Shown: positions 24,305 through 36,866 of the stretch, in pieces | Numbering within the stretch: position 1 is the first letter of the stretch | Layout of the letters: every line of letters begins with the position of its first letter | DNA from: Gnetum montanum | Lineage: Eukaryota; Streptophyta; Gnetopsida; Gnetales; Gnetaceae | Length of the DNA stretch: 64,000 nucleotides | NCBI GenBank assembly: GCA_015680685.1 | Contig: MNCI01037673.1 | Location: 430,424 to 494,423 of the forward strand | Reading direction: 5' to 3' | Notes under the pieces: generated by a model | Told to the model about the DNA's origin: nothing | Databases searched by the model: none | The model's input: the letters and a program-made list of their open reading frames with translations, nothing else | Made by a program: the position numbers and the translations under genes

Positions 24305-25833
24305 TTGGGACTATGCTCTTGGGACCATGCTCTCTACTGCATTGGAGCATAGTCAGCTCAATAGAGAGCATAGTCAACACCAAAGGCTAGTTTACAAATT
24401 TTTCTAAGTGTCAAGCCAATAGCTACAAATTTTTCTAAGTTTTGAGACTACACTCTCCACTATACTAGAGCATAGTCAAGCATAGTTGGCATGGAAGAAA
24501 TAGTTTGACAAAAAATTTTCTAAGTGTTGAGACTAAGCTCTCCATCAAATTAGAGTGTAGTCAAGCATAGTTAACTACAAGCCAGACTTTGTAAAAAATT
24601 TTCAAGTGCTATGACTACACTTGATCCTAGTTGAGAGAATAGTTAGCCTCCCATGGACAACGTATTCAACACACAGCAAAATTTATCTAAGTGTTGAACT
24701 ATACTCTCCCCCAGTTTAGAGCGTAGTCAAATGTAGTCAACCAAAACAACATTCAATGACCTCCACAATGTAGCACTAGTACTTAGCTCAGCTCCAACAC
24801 ATCTTCGCAAGCATAGTTAGCAAAAATGCATCTTTTTTGTACTCCATTTTGCCCCCAAATTGTAACCATGCTCAATCCCACTTGAGACAATGGACATCAT
24901 AGTCCCAGAGTGTAGTCTTCAAAGCTACATTTTTTCACATTTTTTTAGGTACATTGTAGTCCTATTTGGCTCACAAACATACAGTTGGTATCATAGTCAT
25001 AGTCTAGCAATCTTGCAAAGTCCATTAGAGCACATCAGAGCATAACACCACTTGCTTCAGTGGACAACATAGTTAGGTGCAATGTAGTCCCAACCATCCC
25101 ACTACCACATGGCAGCCAATCTGCATTCCACAAGAAACCTAGGCCTATAAATATCCCAGCCCTCAACATTTTAGGGGTTGGCATTTTCGCATTTCAGTTG
25201 GCAAATTTGAAAGTTGGCATTCTTGGAATTTGGCATTTTAGAGTGCATTTGGCATTTTGGCAAGGCAAGGCATTTAAACATCGATGCCGCTCACCGTAGG
25301 ATACTACAAACCACCAAAGTCCATTACATACCATGGTGGCCAACCTAGTAGCCATAGACACCATGGTAGAATGTTAGTCTTCACAGATAGACACCCTTAA
25401 TACTATGACTATGTTGTCCACTATGCTTATTGTACATTGTGTGCCTTCTCACCCCTTTTGAGGTTAACTATGCTCAACCCCATTTGAGGTGGTGCTGCTT
25501 TCTCTCTAGCTCTCTTCCCTGTGCATTTTTCAACATTTTTACTCACATTTTGGCATTTTACTTGTAATTTCAATTATTTTAACACATTGTTGTACACTGA
25601 CACCCTTATTTTGCACTGAAAACCTATACTACACTCACCCTCATTAACACTATGAACACCATGCAAATACTTAGCACTGTCTAGCATTTGTAACTTCCTA
25701 TTTGATCAATAAGATTATTCTGTGCATCCCATCTCTACCTCTAGCAAGCCCTCATGTAGCCACGGAGTTAAAGCTATGCACCCGTGAACCACTCGGTGTT
25801 CCATTCTAGCCATCGATGTTTTTGATTGCTATA
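24305..25833 (+). repeat. P 5' LTR, truncated at its left end
   Basis: It aligns with 42199-43886 but lacks about the first 210 bp. It starts within the palindromic-module array (ttgggactatgctcttgggaccatgctc) and ends GATTGCTATA, the final CA changed to TA. A TATA box lies at 25146-25153. Confidence 0.85.
25146..25153 (+). promoter_or_regulatory. TATA box of P 5' LTR
   Basis: TATAAATA in aggcctataaatatccc, with the same context in the 3' LTR at 43226-43233 and, inverted, in both M LTRs. Confidence 0.75.
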
Positions 25834-25839
25834 GTTTTT

Positions 25840-25863
25840 TGGTACTAGAAGAAGGGTTGATCC
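25840..25863 (+). promoter_or_regulatory. P primer-binding site
   Basis: The site begins TGGTACTAGAAGAAGGGTTG six bases after the LTR and starts with TGG, as complements of tRNA 3' ends do. M has the matching TAACACTAGAAGGAGGGTTG. I could not assign the tRNA. Confidence 0.55.
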
Positions 25864-26281
25864 ATTTCCTTCTTCTAACTTTGTTTGTAGTTATCTCGTG
25901 TGCTCTCTACATCATCATTGCTAGCTCCAAGCTAGCATAGACCCAACACTCCTATGGACCTACCACATTTGGTAGTAGCTAGATCTTAGGCTAGTGTAGG
26001 TGTTGTCTACCAACCAATTGGTGTAGACTAGACCTTGTCATTAGTTCCCCTGGAACCCCACATAGCAATCACAAAGCATCCCTCCCTACACTTAGCTAAA
26101 TTCTAGGCTCTCAATAGAAAGTGTAGTTAGCTCTTAGTGTAGAGAGCATATTTGGCTCTCAGCATAGAGAGTGTAGTCTCTAGACTTATCCATTTTTCTA
26201 TAATTTTTAGACTTAGCCATTTTTCTGTAATTTCTTAACTTAGCTTTTTTTTTTCTTTTTTACAACTTTCGATCAACACCA
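25864..26281 (+). other. P leader between primer site and gag
   Basis: About 420 bp, non-coding, with the same LTR-like agcatagagagtgtagtc modules seen in the LTR. No ORF. Confidence 0.6.
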
Positions 26282-29060
26282 TGAATTCTGAGTAACCTTT
26301 AGCATCTGTTTCAAGCACACTCATTGTCCTACCTGCACAACAAAAAAACAAGGTTGACCACCCGACCAATACTGTCATGGCAAAGTTAAGGCAATCCCTT
26401 AGGTTGTGCAACTAGGACCCCAAGTACATGGTGCTCAATGATGAGCAATACAACTTTATCTACGTGAAGCTCCAAGCATGTCTATTCATTGACTACATGG
26501 ACATGGAAGCCAAGCACGGCTATGAACTCATCCACCAAAATGGATGAGAGTACGTCCCTTCCTCCATTGACTTCATCCTAGTTACTGAACACTACCAGTG
26601 GATCCTAGCAAAGCTCATCCAAACAAATGAGTGTGAGGTGGGGATGGATTACAAGGAGCCCCTCTATGAAGAGAAGGATGAGCTCAAAGCTCGTTCTGAG
26701 CATGAGGACTCTTTTCATACCTTCTTCTAGTGGACAACCCTTGATCTAGTCTCTCCATAGTCCCATCCACTTATCTTCCTAGAGATAGTTATAGCCCCGG
26801 TGTTACCTCCTAGGTCAACACTTATGGTGGCAACCCACCAAATGCAATACACAAGCCAAGATGCAATACCTCTAGTCAACTTTCCCTTTGTGGTATCATC
26901 ACAACTCACTCAACCATCCTTGCTGGCAACCATCATGTCTACATAGCCCTACGTGCCTTAGCCATAAACAACTCAGGTGTCTTACATCCTACTTGTCTTG
27001 TTGGCACCCTCCACGATGTTCTAACCCACACACATATTGCGGGCCCTAGCCACTATGCCTATGGCACATCCAATGCAGTAAGCCTCTCATGTGACCCTAC
27101 AACCTACAGCTAGGTCATGGACCATGTAACCAGTACAATTAGGTAGCATAACCAACATAGTCCACTACTACATCCCAAGGCTTGGATCAAGCATTCCATC
27201 TGATCCAAACCTTAATAGAAGAGGTGAAGTGGCTCAAGGCCACCTCCTTTGAAATAGTTCACATGATGGACTTCTACCAAGATGATCCTATAAGTCCTAC
27301 TATTTCACCACTAACTCTCCTAATCGAGATCTCACTTCCTCACTTCACCAAGTACAATGGTGAAGGGGATCCTAAGGCACACTTGGTGACCTTCAAGTCT
27401 GAGTCCTTATGACTACAAGCATGGCCACATGCCATCATATGTGTCTTCACCATGTCACTCACTGGTAAGGCACTTGACTAGTACCGGGCATTATTCAAGG
27501 CCTCAATGTCCTCTTTGGAGGATCTGTTAAGTTAGTTTGTCACATGCTTCAAGTACAACTTGAAGCTAAAATCCATCCTTAACTAGCTCATGCAAATGAA
27601 TCAAGGCCATCTAGAGCCTATGCAAAAATTTATCCAATGCTAGAGTATATCACTAAATGAAATCTACGAGCATATAGTAGAGATGCATTTTTTGGCCATC
27701 TTTAAGGGTGCAATTAATGACTTTATCAAGTTAAAACTATACTATCTAGCCCCATAGTCCCTGAGCCAAGCTTTTGCCCAAACTAAAAGCATACAAAATG
27801 TGGCAAATGCTAGCAAGGACTTGGGCTATGTGGCCTATAAGAACTTACATATCAAGAAGGACAAGGACAAGTGCAATCAAACTACAACCATGGTAACTAT
27901 GGTTAACAAAGCCAAAATGACTAATCCAAAGCCAACAACCAAGCCAACCAAGGCCCCAACCAACAACAAGACTACTAGCTCTAGCACAACAACCAACCAT
28001 CCTACATCATCAATGACAACAATGCAAGTGGCTTCAAGGCCCAACTATGAGCACAAGGATTGTTCAAAGTATACCTCACTACCCCTTAAACCTTTAGAAC
28101 TCCTAGACCAACTACTCAATGTTGGACACATCCAGTACATGGAGATGTCAGAGGATGCCTTCAAAAGACATGAAAAATATTGCAAGCTCCTAAGGAACCC
28201 CATGCTAGTAGTCCCAAATGAGCCACTAGTGCCAAAACATTTTAGGATGGATAGGTTTTGCTACTATCACCAATTTTCCAGGCACAACACTAACTTTTTC
28301 ATGTCCTACAGGATGATCTACAATGGATGATTGGTAGAGGCAAGCTAGTGCTTGATGCCATGAACCCAGTGAGGCCTCAAAACCAATCCATAAGGGTATA
28401 CAAGGACCCTTTGAATGGATATGTTGTAGGGTATGTCATCAATGCTATCAGCATTGATGATAACCCAGAGCCAGTACAATGATCATTCATGGTCCATGTA
28501 TCCTCTAGCAATGCAAGGTTCCCCTCAGCCTCCATGAGTTGAAGGTCTCCTTTCATCATCAAAGTGCCACCTCAAGCACCCACAACACCCTTCATGGTCA
28601 GGGTTTCCTAGCATGTCGTGGTAGCAACAATTCAGCCACCCTTTATCGTTAGGGTGCTACAACATGCTAACCCTACACCTACCCAAAGTCCAATGGTGGA
28701 TAAAATGTCAGCCCCTTCTCACCTAAGAGCCAATCCTACTGACAACACCAACAAACCATCTAGGTGACAACCCAAGAGACCTAATGAGCATCTTGCTGAT
28801 AATATGGTTAGACAACATCAAGAGCAAAAGGTGCTACTAGGTCCACCAAAGCCAATCCTCATTTCTGAAATCCCCATGGCCAAGACAATTGAAAAGGCCA
28901 CCACCAACAAGCTGCAACAGGGTATTGAGGCACCCAAACATGCCAAACAAACCAAGCCCAAATCTCCTCTATGGGAGATCCATCTTCTAGGATGAATGGA
29001 GGAGGTCAAGGCTAACAAAATGCTAGATACTAGAAAGGATTTCCTGCATGCATTGGCTCA
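26282..29060 (+). pseudogene. P gag remnant
   Basis: ATG 26282 matches the M gag start at 44480. One frame holds from 26282 to about 28330 with stops, then a one-base shift near 28300 moves it to the next frame. The capsid domain reads HFTKYNGEGDPKAHLVTF, FTMSLTGKALD and LEDLLSQF-like residues, a classic retrotransposon gag pattern. A Thr/Lys/Asn-rich linker follows (about 27840-28030). The CYYHQFSRHNTNFF segment near 28258 corresponds to the C-x2-H...GH-x4-C module of Tat gag, with the last Cys replaced. Pro-rich sequence leads to the protease. Confidence 0.8.
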
Positions 29061-29992
29061 AGTGAAGCAAGCCTTAAAGTAAAAGAACATAATGTTGAGC
29101 CAGTATGACCTGATTATGACCTCATCTACCCATCATGAGGCACTAGTCTGGATGTTGACCTTCATTCCTATCACAGAGGACATCCAAATAGATGAACACT
29201 CCATCCATGCTATGATGTTGTCTCCTTTACTACAAGAATTAAGCTCAACACCATTTGCATTCTATAATGAGGTAATTAATGTTGACCCTAAGAAGGGTCA
29301 AGTCATCATAGCATCCATGTTCATCATGATACGTGTTGGGCAGTGTAAGATCTAAAGGGTGCACATTGATGATAGGGTGGCAACAAATGTCATCCCATAC
29401 ATCATCATTGACAAACTAGGCCTCGTCAAGTAGATCAAACTAACAAAAACGATGTGCCTAAAATCCTTCAATGGGTCACGCATCATCCTTAGAGGAGCCC
29501 TCATGCTAACTCTTGTGGTAGGGGAAGAATTCCCCACTACTGCTAAGTTCATCATTATAGAGGAAATGCTAGGCTTCAACTTAACATTGGGAAGGCCTTA
29601 GTTGGCCCAATTACAAGTTGTCTCCTCTCCCATTTACTAGGAAATCCATCTTCCATATGAAGGTGGTGAGGTCATTATCCATGGTAATAACACATCCCCT
29701 TTGGCAATTAACAACATTAACATGAAGCAAGGGTCAAAGGTGGAGTTCCCTAATGATGCATCTATAGCAAAGGATGAGGGCAAAATGTGTGAGGAAAATC
29801 CACCTGAACAAGCCGAAGAAGTTGATGATCTCCCAAAGGATGTTTTATGTGCAGAATTACCCTTTGACCTAGTAGAGGAAGGTCAAGGGGAATACTGCAT
29901 AATACCATCTAGGCCCTACACACCTCCTAACCCACATCAAGTTACGAAGCAACTATGTGACTAAGGCATCCCCTTAGTCCAACATTGGCTAG
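29061..29992 (+). pseudogene. P protease remnant
   Basis: The open frame at 29092-29355 contains YDLIMTSSTHHEALVWML and IMIRVGQCKI. Then comes VHIDDRVATNVIPYIIIDKL, the decayed active-site region. LTLGRP near 29585 is the C-terminal flap motif. The open stretch 29701-29964 is acidic (EENPPEQAEEVDDLPKDV) and ends in a stop where M has Tyr. The residues GIPLVQHWL continue to the candidate intron donor. No functional active site remains. Confidence 0.7.
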
Positions 29993-30282
29993 GTGCCTAC
30001 CTACCATTTGCTTTTACATTTAGCCATGCATTTCACCTTTTACTTACATTGCATTTATTTATGCATTCAATTTTAGCCAAATTTTTTACATTACGCATTA
30101 TTCTACTTTTTTTTTTGCATTTCTTTAATTTTTTTATGCATTTTGTTTCATTTACGCATTCACTCATTTAGTTTATCTATTAGTAGTTATTAGCTTATGC
30201 ATGAAAAACATAAAAATGCATGAAAATCAAAAAGTTAAAATCACAAAAAGAGAAATAGCACTATGTAACCCACCATGGCCCT

Positions 30283-30430
30283 AAACTGGAAATGCTTTGG
30301 CCCGGAATGGCCTTAGACTACCACTTGGTCTGGAATGGCCTTAAACTACTACTTGGTCTAAAATGGCCTTAAACTAGCATCAACCCTTCCGCTCTGGCCT
30401 TAAACTAGCATGGGGCTTGCAATGGTCTAG
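30283..30430. repeat. Minisatellite at the intron edge (P)
   Basis: Four to five units of type ggaatggccttaaactactacttggtct, the inverted counterpart of 21465-21850 in M. Confidence 0.75.
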
Positions 30431-30840
30431 TTACATTATCACCGTATAATCCCAACTTACCACATTAATCCATCGCATTACAAGCATAATGAGTGCAAGA
30501 TGAATAAAAATAAAGCTTGCACATTTCACATTACACATATAGTGAATACATGTATTGGATATCACATGAATAGTAGTACATAGCATGAGTAGTACAAGCA
30601 ACAAAATACATAGCACCAAAGATAGCAAAAATGCCCAGTAGTAGGGCTACATCAGGTTGTGCTCAACCAATGGCACTAGGTGAAGGTGGAGATCCTTCCT
30701 TCCCCACCACATTGTTAGGACCCACTGCATCTCCTGGTACCTACTGTCACAACCACAATAAAAATGAGTAGTTAGTAAGCAAACCTATAATATAGGAGCT
30801 AACTCAAAACATAAAAAAGCATAAAAATTTAATAACTAGC

Positions 30841-33800
30841 CTAAGAGGGTCCCGCATCAATGTCTTCTATAGGTAACTTTTCAAGGCCAACCTCTAAGCG
30901 TCAGAGGATCTCGACCTTAAAAAGATGCATCCAGTCCTCTTGGCCAAAGTCAATCCCTGCAAGGGTCTTTCCTTTATCCATGGTGGTCCATGTAGGAAAC
31001 TCCATGGAAAAGATAGCAAAGGAAGCCTCTCCTAAAGAGGTGGCAATCTACTACTTGGGAGAGCCACTCACCACTATGTGTCAAGCAAATAACTCATAAG
31101 CTTGCCTCCCACCAATTGCCTCAAGGAAAATCTCAAGGTAATAGTGTTTGACAAACTCCTCCATATACTATCAAAGGTATGCATCAAACTTGCTCTTGTA
31201 TTGGTGCTTGTGGTTCTTCTGAGTCTGGCCTCACTGATACACCCTAGTGTTATAATTCTTCCAGTTTTGGTTCTTCTGGGTGAGTAGGTCCATTTGTAGC
31301 CACTATTCAATCACCTCCTAGGTGGCTTCATTCTTGCCTCTAAGAATTGACCAATATCGAACATATTGTATCTTAGAGGTTCTCCAGGTGCTATCTCCCT
31401 ATGACCTGGTTTCTATAAAGTCATATTGGGATTGAATATCTCTGATCTTCGTATCCTAGTTGATCACTCTCTCTTGAAGCTCATGTATGCATTTCCATAG
31501 GTTCTCGTTCAAGCACCTACAAACCCACAATGCTTTCATAAAGGAAACCACACACTTTCTTGTTGTCTCGTACATGTGATAAGACACTTGATCCACCTTA
31601 GAAGGGAGGTCAAGGAGGGCATCAACCTTGGCCACCTTGCTCGGATCCCACTAAAGCTTCGAACCTATTGGCATGTAACAAGTGAATAATCTTAGCCACA
31701 ACATTCAATCAGTAAAGCAACATGGCAAACATACCAAGCTTGTGATCTACTTATTGTAAATGATCCACCATGTCCTCCACAATGCCTTCTATAAAGGTAA
31801 ATTTATCAGGCATGTCTACCCACAACTCCATGTAGTAGGTAGGAGTGGGACCACTAGTAGGAACATCTAAGGCTATAACACAATGATGCAATGAGCATAT
31901 AACAAAGCAGCCAAATATGTGACAACAAACAGCACTAACAAATGACAATGCAAAGTATTTACCTAGCAAGCCTTGAGGCATGAGTGCAGGGGGGTCACCC
32001 AGTTGTACACCATCAATTAGACAATCAAAATCACCCCCATCGAGGTCGAGCAACCCCTCCTCCAACTGTTGGATGGTCTCTACTACCTCAAGCAACCCAT
32101 CTCCATGGGCATTCCCCTTGTTAGCTTAAGGAGGTGCTTCTTCTATTGTTGCCTTGGCCACTACTCTAGTAGTCCTCTCTCCAACCTCTACAATTAACAC
32201 CTATGCATAGCACATTAGTACTAATTAATAGCATAGCATAAATAAAAACATAAAAATATAAACATACATTAATACAATAAATGCATCTAACAAGTTAGGC
32301 ATACTAACCTACAACCTCCATGCACAACCTTTGGAACTTGATACAAATCTTCTTGCTAGTTATCTTTCAACCTTAGGGGTAGTCTCCTCTATGGGATGTG
32401 GCCTCTTAATCTTTGCCTTAGATAGTCCAACCATCTCTACAATTATAATCCACCTAGTTCACATCCCAAGTTCCAACTAGAGGACCCTCACCTGTGCTAT
32501 CCAATGAATAATGTGACTACCCCATGGGTCCTTTGGTTGTTATAGATAACAATTCATTAATCTCCTCTAGTGGTCATGTGCCCATGTAGTCATAAACATG
32601 TGCTTGATCCATGGTTTGGATAGCTGCTTGTGGTCCTACACTACCCAACGCCCACTATCATGCACGACCAGAAGCTCCACAAACCTTCATAGGTACCTTG
32701 CGAAGAACTTGAAGTGAATGTGGGACCATGCATGGCTATTAAATTGCAGCCTAGAGATCTCCACATGCAAGCCGGTGGCAATGTACGTAGCCTAGTTAAA
32801 CCTTGTGTGCTCTAGCAGCACCTCTTACATCACTCATGTCTACTCCACTCAAGGATCTTTCCTTGGGAGAGTACCTTAGGAAAGGCATATGCATGAAAAA
32901 GAGGATAGAGCTCCCATACCTTAGGCAAAAGCACATCCTTGATTGGTATGCCCTTCTGAGATTGGGTGGCACCCAACTAGTTCTCAATCTCTCCTTTGCA
33001 ATCCACCTCCCTACTGGCCTTATCAATAATCAATGGGCCATCAATGGAAAGGTGAAAGAGGTCAACAAAGAAGGCCTCATTAAGGTCAAGCACTACCCTC
33101 ACACCGTGCACTTGAGTGATGAACTATTAGACGTCATTACTAAAGGAGTCAATCATGGTGACCATTTTGGCCACTAGAATAATTGGGCCAAGGGCCAAAA
33201 ATAGGTCCATCAACCTTATATTCATGGGCCTATCTGTCAATGCCTATAAGGCCTTATGGAAAAATAATTGTTGTGCACCCTCCACATCATCATATTTCAT
33301 GATGAGGATGGCTTTTTTTGTGGCCTATGGTAACCACTATCACCTTACTTGAAGCAACTGCAGTTAGAATAAAGGCAAAACAATGTTAGTATCATGCAAA
33401 AGATAAACTAACAAGTACGCATGAGCAAGTACATGAGCTAACACTTAAATGCATATGCGGCACAAATAAAGTACAAGATGGGGTTGGCACTACAATATCA
33501 ATGTTATTCACACTGGTGGCCCACTCCTCATCTAACTAGCGGTGGGTTTTGCACTACTCATATGCCCTTGGGTAGCAAGTAGGGTAGACCTCCAAATCAG
33601 ATCTCACCTACTCAAGCATAGCTTCCTGAACATTTGGGCAACAAGAGAATACCTCTAGGGTTATGCAGGTCAAAGCTAGAGTGTCTGCCTCATCATGTAG
33701 GCCCTCCTCATCAACTCTAAATCTAGCATTAAGCATGAGTTGTTAGCAAGATAGCATGAGCAAATAAAAAAAAATAAACTATGAAATCCATACAAGCACG

Positions 33801-36271
33801 TACCCTCTAGCACAATAGATAGTTCCAAGTGGGTTCTGGAATAGGGTGTGCACTCACAATGCAACAAAGAGGGTGGTACTCTTATTGTAACAATTGAACC
33901 CAGTCATGCATCATATCCTAGATAAGCACTAAGCACTCCTAGGTCCTCTACCTGAATCACCTACCTTATCACTATTAGCAGTAGGCTCATCTGAGATGAA
34001 CCTCAAGATGTCTCGATTAGCCTCGGGCAACAACAACTTAATGATGGTGCTAGCAACCTCCACCGCTAAGTGTGACCACATGATCACACTAAACTACTGC
34101 AACATGTACCCTTGGAACTCATGAGCCCCTAGCTTGAACCACATCACCTGAACACCCACTCACATATCTGGCGTAGGTGTGTTAGGAATAGGCTTTCTCA
34201 TGTAGCACAAGATGCTCACAAACCCCACAATGATTAAGATAGGCTTCAACAGCACTCTACATCAACCAAAGAAATAAACAAAGTATTAATATATGTACAT
34301 AGATGCAAATTTTGGCATAAAATCATTAAATTAAGTATAGCAAAGTTAACATGATATGACATAAATTAGCAAAAAAAATTTCATTTTGGCAATACCCTCT
34401 AGGGCCCCGCGGGTATAAGACATCAACCAACTTATTTGACACATTTAGTACTCATAGGGATACAACATGTTTGCTTAGTATTAGCATTTCATTTCACAAG
34501 TTTTATAGGTTTACCATCAACATGTTTTCATAGGTTTAGCATCATTGCAATTTACATGATTAGCATTATTACATTTCACAAGTTTTACATTATGCACAAT
34601 TTACAAAAAAATTTGTAAAATTTTTCTAACTCGCAATAGCATAGCCCAGAAATTTGAAAAATTTTTCTAACTTTGGACTATCATAGTGGAGAGCGTAATT
34701 CAAAATTTTCAAAAAATTCTAACTTTGGGCTACCTCCATAGAGAGTGTAGTCCAAAAGAGAACCAATTTTTTTTCTAACTATGGGCACTGTGGCTACAGA
34801 GCATAGTTCCAAAAAACTAACTTTCGGAGCAGACATCAACTACGCCTCCTAGGCATGATGAGCATAGTCTTGGCTACAGCCTATAGGGAATGAAGTTTTG
34901 GTTGTTGCCCCAATGCTCTCTACACAGCATGCCCTACTGTGATGCTATGTGCTACCCCACTACACCCTACATGCCCATCATGCCTATTGTGGTTTGTGTG
35001 CTATGCCCTACCATAACACCATCCACCACACCCTATGTGCCATGCCTATGCCATGTTGTGCACAGTCCTTACATGCTACCCCATCATTGTGCCTACCATA
35101 GCCACCAAGCTCTACCCTCTCCTCCTCCATCATCACTACCCTAAATCCCAATGCTAAAAAAATGCAAAAACAAAAAAAACATGTGTAGAAATGGACCCTG
35201 GAGCCTATTGCCCCTACACCCCCTCACAACTACGTTGCAGGGGCAATCACCCTTGCAGCCCTCATCATGCCATGGGTTGCAGTCACCCCATTACCCCCCA
35301 CAACCCCCAACGTGCCCCAACACCCTTGACCCTTACCCATGTCACACAAAATTTTTCAAAAATAAAACAAAAACACAGAAATGCACCCTAGCATCAATTG
35401 CCCCCACACAACCCTTGCCACTGCATTGTAGGACACAATCACCTTGGAGGCCCTTGCAAAGTGCCATAGGGTGAAATAATGTCCACAGCCTTGTGGTATG
35501 TGATGTGCCTAGCCCCTTGCCCTACTCCCATAGCAACAACAAAATTTTACCAAAAAATGAAAAAAATTGTAAGGCAAATCCATGCTGCATGCTGCACTTA
35601 CTACCCTATAGACAACCATCTCTAGCCATGGCCAAAAACATCAACCCCTACCTTGCCCTCACCATGTGCACCTAAACACCCATTTCCTACACCCAAAAAC
35701 AACAAAAAAAAATATACAAAAAAGATTGTAGAAATCTCGCATGCCACGAAAACCCCTGTGGCAACCAAAACCCTTTCCAACCCTAAGGCCCTAAGTGTGA
35801 CCCTTACGGGTGCACTACCTTGCATGGTAGCAACCATTCCTCCTACACTGGCAACCCATGACTTCCCCACTTGCAAGTGCATTAGCAGCCACCATGGCTG
35901 TGACCACCCAAAAATCCATGAAAGGCCCCCATGCAAATAAAAACAATCAAAACCCTTCACACGGCCACGCGTATCCCTCCTTATCATTATCACTACCAAA
36001 ATGGTGTGTGGCAGTAGCAGCACCTATCATCGCAAGGCACCATGGTAAGGCATGCCCTCACACCTACACCCCCAAACCCTCACAATGCTAAAGAAATAGT
36101 GAAAATGATGAAGTAAAGAAAACAGCAAAAGAGGAGAGTGTAGTTGGGGTACCTAGTGGACATCAACAGCCTCTTCTTCTCCACATGGGCTTGTAGTAGG
36201 TGGCCTAGTGCTCATTCCCCCTTATCCACATTTGCCAACCTTAGGTGCAGGCATCCACTTCCATGCATCAT
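30841..36271 (-). pseudogene. Antisense seven-exon gene inside P, unknown function
   Basis: This is the second copy of the gene at 16157-21188, again opposite to gag-pol. Exons read, in minus-strand order, 36271-36153, 34256-33804, 33722-33475, 33357-32309, 32187-31963, 31872-31735 and 31650-30841. Donors are GTACCC, GTACGT, GTACTT, GTTAGT, GTAAAT and GTATGT; all acceptors end AG. Exon 2 reads LKPILIIVGFVSILCYM, a hydrophobic stretch that could be a membrane segment. Exon 5 is acidic (QQLEEGLLDLDGGDFDCLIDG). Exon 7 has one extra base near 31632 relative to M. Stops in place of Gln and Trp codons show that it is inactive. I infer an acquired cellular gene or an element gene of unknown role. 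Confidence 0.75.
34890..36010. repeat. Diverged tandem repeats in intron 1 of the antisense gene (P)
   Basis: C-rich units of about 190 bp share pieces such as attgcccc, acaaccc, catgccatggg and runs of aaaaacaaaaa. Proline-rich open frames across it are a by-product of composition. Confidence 0.5.
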
Positions 36272-36387
36272 CTAACTCCAACTATGCTCTTCACTAGTAG
36301 TGCAAAACAATGATGATGGTAAGACTATGCTCTAAACTTTACATTTGAAATCTTGAAAATGACAACTTACCCATGGTAAAACACACC

Positions 36388-36396
36388 TTTATATCC
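36388..36396 (-). promoter_or_regulatory. TATA-like box of the antisense gene (P copy)
   Basis: The minus strand reads ggatataaagg 125 bp before the ATG pair at 36271, in aligned position with the M box at 16039. Confidence 0.55.
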
Positions 36397-36639
36397 TTCC
36401 AAGGTCTCTTAATGACCAACCTACCCAGGATTGCGTTCCATACTTAGCCAAAATTTTCAACTTTTGGTGGGAGCGTAAGTGGTTGAGAATGTAGTTGGGT
36501 GAGAGCGTAGTCACCTCCAGTTAGTCAAAATTCGCAACTTTCCATCATCCCATGAATGCCTTAGCCAAAATTTCCAATGTTTCTTCACCTAGTGAAGGCC
36601 TGAGCATGCACAACCTTTCCCAAACTAACATGTTTGACA

Positions 36640-36740
36640 CATCCACATTCTGCTAAGAGCTAAAACTAGCATCCATGATTTGCTAAGACCTAAAACTAGC
36701 ATGCATGGCCTACCGAGACCTAAAACCAGCAAACACGTGC
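36640..36740. repeat. Short minisatellite before the sense intron acceptor (P)
   Basis: Three units of about 35 bp, type gctaagacctaaaactagcatgcatgg. M has a single unit at the matching place near 15800. Confidence 0.7.
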
Positions 36741-36866
36741 CTACCTTCTTTATAGCCTTTATTGCATACCTAGGTAAATTTTTCATTGTATTGCTTTTTA
36801 TTCATTTGTGCATATTACCTTAGTTTAGACCAGTGTCACTTAACATTTTGTTGGTTTGTTTTTTAG

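Larger units (their letters stand above)
29993..36866 (+). other. P candidate intron between protease and RT, carrying an antisense gene
   Basis: The acceptor at 36866 (ttggtttgttttttag, then GAATATGACATGGCC) has a strong pyrimidine tract. The RT frame starts exactly at the next base and runs on. The candidate donor is GTGCCTACC at 29993. Length is 6874 bp against 6446 bp in M. The donor's frame does not fit, so the true donor may lie elsewhere. Confidence 0.6.

Noticed and set aside
31074-31310. Separate small genes around 31074-31310
   Set aside because: They are out-of-frame pieces of exon 7 of the P antisense gene.
34890-36091. Proline- and cysteine-rich open frames, and a 133-codon minus-strand frame
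   Set aside because: They lie within intron 1 of the antisense gene, in C-rich tandem repeats, and M does not keep them.
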